Shown here one piece after another: positions 1 through 5,885 of a stretch of DNA of 5,885 bases (positions within the stretch are counted from its first letter, which is position 1; the number at the start of each line of letters is the position of its first letter). Origin of the DNA: Verrucomicrobiota bacterium (GTDB lineage: Bacteria > Verrucomicrobiota > Verrucomicrobiia > Limisphaerales > UBA9464); the NCBI GenBank assembly GCA_947454295.1, contig CANGMO010000168.1:1-5885 (forward strand), given 5' to 3'. Below the pieces are notes generated by a model that saw only the letters and a list, made by a program, of their open reading frames with translations, was not told the origin of the DNA and made no database searches. The position numbers and the translations under genes are program-made.

Positions 1-36
1 GACCCTGGCCTTGACCCTGACCTTGACCCTGGCCTT
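1..36. repeat. 12-bp tandem repeat, three copies, coding for Gly-Gln
   Basis: On the plus strand three units of 12 bases follow each other from base 1: GACCCTGGCCTT, GACCCTGACCTT and GACCCTGGCCTT, differing at one position. Each unit is itself two degenerate hexamers. On the minus strand they encode alternating Gln and Gly at the end of the DUF4175-type protein, after QAPGDDQAQ. The array reaches the window edge, so the real copy number is unknown. The length is a multiple of three, so gain or loss of units would keep the reading frame. Confidence 0.85.
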
Positions 37-3000
37 GGGCTTGATCGTCGCCTGGCGCTTGTCCTGGGACCTCGCCCTGGCTCGTCGACGGACGTGCGCC
101 CGCCTGGGCCTGTTCGCGATTCGGTCCAACGCCCTGTCTACCGGTGCGTGCTCCTGAAGGATCCCGTGGCTCGGTTCCCGTCGGAGCGCCGGCAGCGTCT
201 CCAGCGCCTTGGGAATCGGCGGATTCGCGTCCCGCCCCCTGCCCCGGCTTTGAATCCGCGCCGGCACCCTTCGCGTCACGGCCCGGCTGGGTTGCAGCGG
301 TTTCGCCACCCTGCCCCGGCTCGCGGCGGCGCGCCTCCTTCAATTCCCGTTCCAATTCGCCGGACAACGCGTCGAGTTCCTCCGCGGCAAGCCGCATGGC
401 CTCGGTGTCGTCACCCAGGACCCGGCTTGCAGCGCGTTCGATTCCCGTCTTCAGGGCATCAATCCCCTTGCGGGCCTCCTGTTCCGCCACGCCGGCCCGC
501 GCGCCCAGTCCCTGCCGCACCATTTCCTCGGTGGCCTCAACCGCCCGCGCGCCATCGCCACCGGAAATCTGCTGCAATCGATCGTTGAGCCCGCGGGTCA
601 GCTCGCCGCTCTGGAGCAGCTGCTCCTGAACGCGGCTGACGGAGCCCGGGTCGTTCTGCTGAAAGGTGCGCAGGGTGTCGTACAGCTGGCGGGAAAGCAG
701 CGGCTCGGAGGTCTCGGATTGCTCGGAAATCCGGGTCGCACGGTTCACGACATTGGTGAGCGAGCGCTTCTGCTCGGCGAGCTGGCGCATCAACGCCTCG
801 GAAGGACCGTTGGAATCCGTGAGTCGTTTGGCCTTCGTGTCGGCCTGGCCCAGATTGCGCAGCTGATTCGCGATCTCCGCCTCGCGTCGCTGCAATTCGC
901 GCGTTTCGTTGCGAAGCTGTTTGAGTTCCTCGGAGAACGCGCTCGAACTTTCCTTCCGCAGGTCGTCGCGCATCTTTTCCAGACGCTGTTCGGAGCGCCG
1001 GCCGGAGGCCAGCGCCTGCGAGACGCGCCCATCGCTGGTGGCCTGCGCGGCATTCTGGAGATCCTCGCGCGCCTGCTCGAGTTCCTGGCGGGATTGCGCG
1101 AGCTGCGACTGCGCCTCCGGACGGTTCATGCGCTGCTGCACTTCGTCCATGTCGGACAACATCTGGCGCTGCTCCTCCTCCAGCCGCTTCAACCGCCGCT
1201 GCAGCTCCGCCCGCTCCTCGGGCGTCCGCGCCTCCTGCAGCGACGCTTGCAGCTCCTTGAGCCGTTCATTGACGTCCTGCTGGCGTCGCGCGAGTTCCTG
1301 CAGCCGACTGAGAATCTGGAGCTGCGCCTTGCGTTCGGCCGTCTGCTGGGACGCCGCGGAGCGCTGCGTTTCGTAGCGATTCTCGGACTGATTGAGATCC
1401 AACTGGTCGATCTGGCGTTGATTCGCCGCCCCGCCCTGTCCCTGTCCGCGCGAGCGATTGCGACCACGCGTCACTTCGGTCTCGCGGGCACGGAGCTGGA
1501 GCAAGGTTTGATAGGCGGCCTGTTCCTGCACCAGCGCCTCGGCCAATGCTTGCGGGCTCTTGAGGGAATCGTCGAGCGAGGCGAGCGACTTCTCCATGGC
1601 GGCGATGGCGGACTGCCACAGCTTCCGTGACTCGGGACTCTGCGCCTGGTCCATGGACTCGCGCGCCTGCTGCAGCGCCTGTTCCGCCCCGTCGCGCACC
1701 GCCTTCAGATCGTCCTCAAAGCGACCCGTGCCTCCACGCGGCACAGGCGCGCCACCGCCGCCGGCCGCCGTCCCATTTGTGGCCCCGCGGGTTCCCGGGC
1801 GACGCGTCGGGCGTCGCGGTGCGGGAGCCGAGTCCGATCCCGGAGCCGTCTGCGCGAAAACGCCGCCCCGCATTGGCCCGATCAGGGAACGAAGATCGCG
1901 GAGCGCGCCGGGGACGTTCTGCGAGGATCGAGGCGTCGCCGCGGGTGCGGAGGATCCCGATGCCTTGCCGGAGGCACCCGACGCCCCAGGCTTGGAGCTG
2001 CGTTCGCGTTGCAGCTTCCAGGTGGCATTGATGACCTGCTTCTGCAGCTCCGCCAGCTTGCCACCCGGATCCCGTCCTTCGCCGCCGCCGCCACCCGACT
2101 CTGCATCTCCGCCCTCACTGCCACCGCCCTGGGCTTCGCGGAAGACCTCGTCGAAGGGCCGCACTTCGGCGAAGTACAGATCCCCGGTGGTGCGGCGGAT
2201 CCCGCCATCGGGGCCAACATCATCCATCCACGTGAACCACGCGATGAGCTGATCCGGCTTCACGCCGAAGTCTTCCAATCGGAGTACATGACGGAAGCTG
2301 CGCTTCTCCCGGCCGGGCACGTCGCGTCCCAATTCCAGAAACGCCGTCTCAGCCCCAGGCCGCGTGACGGCGATGCCGAAGGCGGCCACCCCAAAGTCGT
2401 CCCAGATCGTGCCATCAAAGGGAATCTCCTCGAGCGGCGACGGATGCAAATCGCCGCGCGGCGACGCAAGTTTCAATTCCGGCACGCGGTTCGGCAGCGC
2501 TTCGAGCACCAGTTGCGCCGGCACCTTGTTGGTGCGGCCTTCCGAGTCGGTGAGGCGTAGCTCGTAGGTGATGTTGGTGGCGAGCACTGCATTGGACCAG
2601 GTCAGGGTGGCCACGTTCGCAAGGGGCGTGAGTTCGATGCGATTCGTCGCCTTGCCGCGGGCCATCAGCACCGCGGATTGGACCGGCTTGTTGAGGTGAA
2701 ACTGCCAGGTCATCCGCGAGCCTTCGACCGCGCTCAACCGACGTGTGTCGCGCACTTCCTTGGCCGGCATTCTCGTGTACTCGGGAAACTCCACCCGCAC
2801 GTCCGCGCGATCGAGGCGGGGCAGATCATATAGTTTCACCGTGAAGTTCCGGGTGCGCGACCCCGCGTACTCCACGTGATAGGTCAGATCCTTGGTAAGT
2901 TCCGCCATCCGGCCACCAAAGACCGGATCGGCCAGACTCCGCACCAGCGTGCTTCGGCGTTCCGGCTCGCCGGAGCTCGATACCACCAGCTCGGCGCCCT

Positions 3001-3631
3001 GTGCCGGTGCCTTGCCGAATCGAGCGAGCACCACCAGGCTCGATCCCCGCTCCATCACTGCATCCCCGGGTGTGACCTCCACGCCGGAAAAGAGCGGCTT
3101 GGGTCCCATTCCCGCAACGGTTCGGGCGCTCATCGATGCGGTGGTCAGCGACAGCCGGAAGGCCGAGACCATCAACACCAGCGCGATCAGCGGACCGGTC
3201 ATCCAGCCCGCCAGTCGCCACACGGGCACGCATCGGTCCCAGGGATTGCGAACGCCGTGGGTGATGGCGTCATCGATGACGTGCTGCTGGAGGAAATGGA
3301 ATCGGCCGTCGGCACCGGGGCGCTGCTGGACTGCGGTCTTGAGCAGACCCTTTAATTCTGGATGACGGGCTTCAATGATCCGGGCGGCCGCCTCGTAATC
3401 CGCCGACGCTCCCCAGCGAACCACCGTCCTCCAAAGCCCCACCCCGAGCCCTGCCGCGAGCACCGTCCAGGCGGTAATCTTGCCCACTGGATTCCCGGCC
3501 AGGCCCCAGGCTGCCGCGGCCGACAATGCTCCCGCGACGGCCCCCACCAGCGCGAGGTCCTGGCACCATGCGATCAGCCGCAGCCGCAGCACGACGGGAC
3601 GAAGCCGGTAATGCAGAAGGGAGGAGTTCAT
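1..3631 (-). CDS. DUF4175-type large membrane-anchored coiled-coil protein (3' end beyond window)
   Basis: The reading frame is open from the ATG at 3631 to the left edge, giving at least 1210 residues with no stop. Membrane helices are seen at about 26-45, 52-67 and 143-158. DYEAAARIIEARHPELKGLL at 78-97 is the motif that usually lies between the second and third helices of DUF4175 proteins. The ectodomain at about 170-495 is beta-rich, with VTPGD at 186-190 and a FPEYT element at 282-286, which matches the YPxYT-like element of the family. A glycine-rich linker (501-524) and an Ala/Pro/Gly-rich linker (about 545-636) lead into Gln/Glu/Arg/Leu-rich helical sequence from about 638 to 1100, interrupted by RGRNRSRGQGQGG at 722-734. 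The tail from about 1105 is disordered and ends in a Gly-Gln repeat. Cysteine is nearly absent (C23 and C134 in the first 500 residues). The family's function is unknown; it is probably an envelope scaffold working with the BatA-type protein. Proteobacterial DUF4175 members are shorter, around 850 residues. The start has no Shine-Dalgarno and relies on coupling. The family name rests on motifs and layout, not on a profile search. Confidence 0.8.
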   Translation of the reverse strand, partial: MNSSLLHYRLRPVVLRLRLIAWCQDLALVGAVAGALSAAAAWGLAGNPVGKITAWTVLAAGLGVGLWRTVVRWGASADYEAAARIIEARHPELKGLLKTAVQQRPGADGRFHFLQQHVIDDAITHGVRNPWDRCVPVWRLAGWMTGPLIALVLMVSAFRLSLTTASMSARTVAGMGPKPLFSGVEVTPGDAVMERGSSLVVLARFGKAPAQGAELVVSSSGEPERRSTLVRSLADPVFGGRMAELTKDLTYHVEYAGSRTRNFTVKLYDLPRLDRADVRVEFPEYTRMPAKEVRDTRRLSAVEGSRMTWQFHLNKPVQSAVLMARGKATNRIELTPLANVATLTWSNAVLATNITYELRLTDSEGRTNKVPAQLVLEALPNRVPELKLASPRGDLHPSPLEEIPFDGTIWDDFGVAAFGIAVTRPGAETAFLELGRDVPGREKRSFRHVLRLEDFGVKPDQLIAWFTWMDDVGPDGGIRRTTGDLYFAEVRPFDEVFREAQGGGSEGGDAESGGGGGEGRDPGGKLAELQKQVINATWKLQRERSSKPGASGASGKASGSSAPAATPRSSQNVPGALRDLRSLIGPMRGGVFAQTAPGSDSAPAPRRPTRRPGTRGATNGTAAGGGGAPVPRGGTGRFEDDLKAVRDGAEQALQQARESMDQAQSPESRKLWQSAIAAMEKSLASLDDSLKSPQALAEALVQEQAAYQTLLQLRARETEVTRGRNRSRGQGQGGAANQRQIDQLDLNQSENRYETQRSAASQQTAERKAQLQILSRLQELARRQQDVNERLKELQASLQEARTPEERAELQRRLKRLEEEQRQMLSDMDEVQQRMNRPEAQSQLAQSRQELEQAREDLQNAAQATSDGRVSQALASGRRSEQRLEKMRDDLRKESSSAFSEELKQLRNETRELQRREAEIANQLRNLGQADTKAKRLTDSNGPSEALMRQLAEQKRSLTNVVNRATRISEQSETSEPLLSRQLYDTLRTFQQNDPGSVSRVQEQLLQSGELTRGLNDRLQQISGGDGARAVEATEEMVRQGLGARAGVAEQEARKGIDALKTGIERAASRVLGDDTEAMRLAAEELDALSGELERELKEARRREPGQGGETAATQPGRDAKGAGADSKPGQGAGRESADSQGAGDAAGAPTGTEPRDPSGARTGRQGVGPNREQAQAGARPSTSQGEVPGQAPGDDQAQGQGQGQGQGQG
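660..1720 (-). other. Long coiled-coil region of the DUF4175-type protein
   Basis: About 350 residues (638-991) are dominated by Gln, Glu, Arg, Ala and Leu with heptad-like spacing, for example LQELARRQQDVNERLKELQ and RLKRLEEEQRQML. There is one break at a basic Gly/Gln stretch (about 722-734). This predicts a long extended helical rod, probably for oligomerisation or for reaching through the periplasm. Helical sequence resumes after the QNDPGS break at 992 and goes on to about 1100. Confidence 0.75.
2060..2131 (-). other. Glycine-rich linker-coding segment in the DUF4175-type gene
   Basis: Residues 501-524 read QGGGSEGGDAE followed by SGGGGGEGRDPGG, with five consecutive glycines encoded by a run of GGC/GGT codons (GCC repeats on the plus strand at 2081-2092). 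It separates the beta-rich ectodomain from the region leading to the coiled coil and is probably a flexible acidic linker. Confidence 0.75.
3628..3631 (-). other. ATGA stop/start overlap (BatA-type gene / DUF4175-type gene)
   Basis: The TGA stop of the BatA-type gene (3630-3628) overlaps the ATG of the next gene (3631-3629). The 20 bases before this ATG, which encode the end of the BatA-type protein, read as pyrimidine-rich CCTCCGATCCTGTCCCCTC and contain no purine-rich ribosome-binding site. This indicates that translation of the DUF4175-type gene is started by ribosomes finishing the upstream gene. Confidence 0.85.
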
Positions 3632-5805
3632 GAGGGGACAGGATCGGAGGTCTGCAACGACTCGCGTCCGTCACGGGCCCGGGCCCGTTGCGCGCTGAAC
3701 GCCGCCACGGCGGTTTCCACAAGGGCTAGCGCGAACGCCGCCGACAGGCACCATTTCCAAAGTTTCTGCTGCGCCTCGGCCTCGATGGCGGCGAGGACAC
3801 CCGCGGCGGCCGGGTTGGCCTTGGCAAGTGTCCGCGGCGAATCCGCGGCGGCGGTGGCCGGCGCGCCGAAACGTTCCAGCGTTTCCAGCGGCAACGGCTG
3901 GGTATGACTTTCCTGCGGATCGACATTCACGGCAAACCGCCGCACCACGCGCGGCGCCGAACCGCCTGGGGCAGCCATCTCGACGACATACACACCGGGT
4001 TCACTGGTGGCCTCGAAGGCCAAGGCCCCGGGCGACAGCGGAAGCAGGTCACCGCGCGGCGTACGGATCCGAACCGCACCCGAGTCGTGAAGATCCAGTG
4101 GCACGGAGTCGCCCACCGTGAAGGCGGCCAGCGGAACGGACCCCACCCCGGCGGATTCCAGCATCGACTGCAGCAGCGGGACAAACTTGGTGGAAACCGC
4201 GAGCTGGCTGTCCGATGGCTGCCAGCCCGAGGTCAGGATGACCAAACGCCCCTTCCCCACCGCGAGTTCCACCAACGCAGGATCCCCGGTTTCAAACCGT
4301 GCCGGAACGCGCGCCCCGGGCAGGGTCGCCGCATCAAGCCGCCGATACTTCCAGAAATGAATGTGGGTGAAGTCGCTGTAGCGCGGATCGGCAAACGGCA
4401 GGAGGAACGGGTGCTTGAAATCGAGCTCACCGAGCAGGGTATCCCCTTTGACCCGCACCTCCTCCACCGTGACGCCGCTCGTCCCGGACAGTGCCGACAC
4501 CGTCGTGGATCCGCCTTCGGGAGCGAGCACCAGCAGCACCATGCCACCAGCGGCCAGGCGCGCGCGTACGGGCGCGCTGCGGTCATCGGAAAGGTCACCG
4601 GTGATCACCACCAAATCCGCCGAGGCCAGCGCGGCCGCGGAAGATTGGGTGGTGATTCGCACCTTCTGCTGGGGATTTCCCTCCAGCGCGTGACGCAGGA
4701 AAAACAACGGACCATGCACCGACGCGGAGCCGGCGGCGCCATCTTCCTTCGCAGCATCCGCACCCATGTAGAGCAATTGCACCGGCGTCGGCTCGGGAGG
4801 GATCACGCCAACCCGATTGTCGAACGACTCCGAATCCCCCAGCAGCATCACCTCGGAAAGGTCGGACGGCGCGTTGGTGCCAGGCAGCGGCAACGTGGCA
4901 ATGCGGCTCTGACCGGGCGGGACATACACGGCGACCGGCGTGGCGAAGGGCTCCTTCGCGCCGGGCCGGACCCAGGCCACCGAGAAAGCATCCCGGGTGG
5001 CATCGCCGGAGTTGCTCACCCGCACGCGGACGCCATCACCCACCTTCACCGTGGCGCCGGATCCCCCGGAGAGCCATTGCACACCGGCGTTTCCCGGCGT
5101 TTTGGATTTCACGGGATCCACTATGAGCCGCACCGACTTGGGCCACTCGAAGGAGGCAAGGGCCTGCACCCTGTCGCCCTCGGCAAGATCGGAGATCAAT
5201 CGAATCTCGAGCGTTTCACCCGGCCGAGTGGTTGAGGCGTCCGTCAATTCCTCCGCGGCGCGCACCAGCGCGACGCCCAGATCGGAAGCACCCCACGCCG
5301 GAGCGAGCGCGTCCAAACGCGACCGCACCAGCGCCACACGCTCGGCCGAGGGACGCGAAGTCCAGTCGGCAAAGCTCACCACCGACCGCATTCGCCGATC
5401 GAAACCATACACCGCGAGCGTGTCCCCGGGTGCCGCCGACTCGACCGCCGCGAGAATCCGGGCGCGCGCGGCGTCCCACAGTCCCTCGCGTCGCATGCTG
5501 GCGCTGGTATCCACCAGAATCAGCTCGCGACGAATCGTGCCGCGAAGTTCAGGCAACGCGAGTGGCCGGCGAACGAAGGGCCGCGCGAACGCTGCGGCGA
5601 GCAGCGCCAGCACCAGGCAGCGCAACAACAGCAGCAGCAAATCCTCAAGACGGCTCCGCTTGGTGAGCCGGGGCGGCGACACCCGCAGGAACATCAACGA
5701 GCTGAACGGAACCTGTTCCCGGGTCTTCCGGCGGATCAGGTGGAATACCACCGGCAGCACCACGGCGGCCGCTCCGGCGAGAAACAGGGGGGCGAGGAAG
5801 TTCAT
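3628..5805 (-). CDS. BatA-type membrane protein with von Willebrand factor A domain
   Basis: This complete 725-residue protein is anchored in the cytoplasmic membrane. Residues 1-77 form the BatA / aerotolerance-regulator N-terminal domain: a membrane helix at about 3-23, the conserved FHLIRRKTREQVPFSSLMFL stretch at 21-40, and a second helix at about 55-75. A vWA domain follows at about 92-230 with the metal-binding DTSAS at 99-103, GASDLG at 172-177 (Ser where the second MIDAS position is often Thr) and ISD at 204-206. Residues 340-545 resemble the class I glutamine-amidotransferase-like fold of this family, with LVVITGDLS at 398-406 and GKGRLVILTSGW at 517-528. The only cysteines are C63 and C686, both in membrane helices, so no amidotransferase nucleophile exists. 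NVDPQES at 627-633 is typical of the family, and a last membrane helix lies at about 684-704. Such proteins are thought to form an envelope complex with MoxR, DUF58 and coiled-coil partners; ligand and role are unknown. The start is fixed by a good Shine-Dalgarno sequence and the ATGA overlap. Confidence 0.9.
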   Translation of the reverse strand: MNFLAPLFLAGAAAVVLPVVFHLIRRKTREQVPFSSLMFLRVSPPRLTKRSRLEDLLLLLLRCLVLALLAAAFARPFVRRPLALPELRGTIRRELILVDTSASMRREGLWDAARARILAAVESAAPGDTLAVYGFDRRMRSVVSFADWTSRPSAERVALVRSRLDALAPAWGASDLGVALVRAAEELTDASTTRPGETLEIRLISDLAEGDRVQALASFEWPKSVRLIVDPVKSKTPGNAGVQWLSGGSGATVKVGDGVRVRVSNSGDATRDAFSVAWVRPGAKEPFATPVAVYVPPGQSRIATLPLPGTNAPSDLSEVMLLGDSESFDNRVGVIPPEPTPVQLLYMGADAAKEDGAAGSASVHGPLFFLRHALEGNPQQKVRITTQSSAAALASADLVVITGDLSDDRSAPVRARLAAGGMVLLVLAPEGGSTTVSALSGTSGVTVEEVRVKGDTLLGELDFKHPFLLPFADPRYSDFTHIHFWKYRRLDAATLPGARVPARFETGDPALVELAVGKGRLVILTSGWQPSDSQLAVSTKFVPLLQSMLESAGVGSVPLAAFTVGDSVPLDLHDSGAVRIRTPRGDLLPLSPGALAFEATSEPGVYVVEMAAPGGSAPRVVRRFAVNVDPQESHTQPLPLETLERFGAPATAAADSPRTLAKANPAAAGVLAAIEAEAQQKLWKWCLSAAFALALVETAVAAFSAQRARARDGRESLQTSDPVPS
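5802..5805 (-). other. ATGA stop/start overlap (upstream gene / BatA-type gene)
   Basis: The TGA of the upstream partial gene (5804-5802) overlaps the ATG of the BatA-type gene (5805-5803). Unlike the downstream junction, this one has a strong purine-rich ribosome-binding site. It shows that the genes are co-transcribed, with the promoter beyond the right edge. Confidence 0.8.
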
Positions 5806-5885
5806 GACGCCCCTCCTCCACTTCCCGCGACCGGGCCGCGGACGTTGGCGCGGCCATTTCGGCGCTCCAGGAAGGCGAGCAGGAC
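5802..5885 (-). CDS. 3' end of upstream gene, probably DUF58-family protein (partial)
   Basis: Only the last 27 codons and a TGA stop are inside the window; the gene begins beyond the right edge. The visible peptide starts VLLAFLERRNGRANVRG and ends in a short Gly/Ser tail. It is in an open frame up to the edge and its stop overlaps the start of the BatA-type gene by four bases (ATGA), which supports it as a real coding end and not chance. The fragment itself is too short to identify a family. In the MoxR/Bat clusters of Verrucomicrobiota and Planctomycetota the gene directly before a BatA-vWA gene is usually a DUF58 protein (a vWA-like cytoplasmic protein), and a basic, Leu-rich helical end fits, but this identification is inference from gene order. 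Another membrane or vWA protein is possible. Confidence 0.6.
   Translation of the reverse strand, partial: VLLAFLERRNGRANVRGPVAGSGGGAS
5807..5819 (-). promoter_or_regulatory. Shine-Dalgarno sequence of the BatA-type gene
   Basis: On the minus strand the run GGAGGAGGGG ends about four bases before the ATG at 5805, and its best GGAGG cores lie six to ten bases upstream. It lies inside the last codons of the upstream gene, where it encodes that gene's Gly-Gly-Gly-Ala tail. It fixes the start of the 725-residue protein and suggests independent strong initiation in addition to coupling with the upstream stop. Confidence 0.75.

Noticed and set aside
94..629. Two overlapping plus-strand open frames rich in Pro, Arg, Ser and Ala
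   Set aside because: They are low-complexity shadows of the Gly/Ala/Gln-rich tail on the minus strand.
719..1630. Plus-strand open frame of 303 codons rich in Leu and Arg
   Set aside because: It mirrors the Gln/Glu/Arg/Leu codons of the coiled coil on the opposite strand (Gln CAG reads as Leu CTG, Glu GAG as Leu CTC). No start signal or domain supports it.
2081..2092. GCC trinucleotide run as a possible microsatellite or regulatory repeat
   Set aside because: It is four in-frame glycine codons in a linker and too short to treat as a separate repeat element.
2009..2560. Plus-strand open frame of 183 codons
   Set aside because: It lies opposite the ectodomain and linker of the DUF4175-type gene in the same aligned register, without a ribosome-binding site or recognisable motif.
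2826..3233. Minus-strand open frame of 135 codons
   Set aside because: It is in a different frame inside the DUF4175-type gene and has a composition typical of an out-of-frame GC-rich reading.
3904..5235. Plus-strand open frame of 443 codons
   Set aside because: It is antisense to the well-supported BatA-type gene, has a His/Arg/Gly/Gln-rich composition with no recognisable domain, and its openness follows from the rarity of TTA, CTA and TCA codons in the sense gene.
5645..5857. Minus-strand open frame of 70 codons across the upstream gene junction
   Set aside because: It overlaps both the upstream gene end and the BatA-type start in a third frame; the two real frames have the ATGA overlap, the ribosome-binding site and recognisable protein sequence.

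Overview
The window is a GC-rich, almost wall-to-wall coding segment in which all supported genes lie on the minus strand. It holds two large membrane-anchored protein genes plus the last codons of a third. No RNA gene, mobile element, CRISPR array or phage gene is visible. The gene order and domain make-up match the MoxR / DUF58 / BatA-vWA / DUF4175-type clusters found in Verrucomicrobiota, Planctomycetota and, in other versions, Bacteroidota. The Asn/Thr-containing DUF4175 ectodomain and the Gln/Gly/Arg-rich tail together with high GC make a soil or freshwater verrucomicrobial organism my best guess; this is inference, because no taxonomic marker is present.

Reading in the direction of transcription (right to left): (1) 5885-5802 is the last 27 codons and stop of an upstream gene, probably the DUF58 protein usually found there. 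(2) 5805-3628 is a complete 725-residue BatA-type protein: an N-terminal BatA membrane domain, a von Willebrand factor A domain with a DxSxS metal-binding motif, a large extracytoplasmic part containing a glutamine-amidotransferase-like fold without a catalytic cysteine, and a C-terminal membrane helix. (3) 3631-1 is a DUF4175-type giant protein of at least 1210 residues that runs off the left edge: three N-terminal membrane segments, beta-rich ectodomain, Gly-rich and Pro/Ala/Gly-rich linkers, several hundred residues of Gln/Glu/Arg/Leu coiled coil, and a disordered tail ending in a Gly-Gln repeat.

Both gene junctions are 4-base ATGA overlaps, so the three genes are one transcription unit with coupled translation. 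The BatA gene has a strong Shine-Dalgarno sequence, while the DUF4175 gene has none, suggesting it depends on termination of the BatA gene. The promoter must lie to the right of the window and a terminator to the left.

Together the products look like an envelope complex: a vWA protein presenting a metal-dependent adhesion site next to the membrane and a long coiled-coil partner, probably served by a MoxR AAA+ ATPase encoded upstream outside the window. The Bat proteins were linked to aerotolerance in Bacteroides, but that role has been disputed in other bacteria, and no function can be assigned with certainty here. I found no evidence of a wholly new system; the most notable items are the very large repeat-tailed DUF4175 protein and the strict coupling of the genes.
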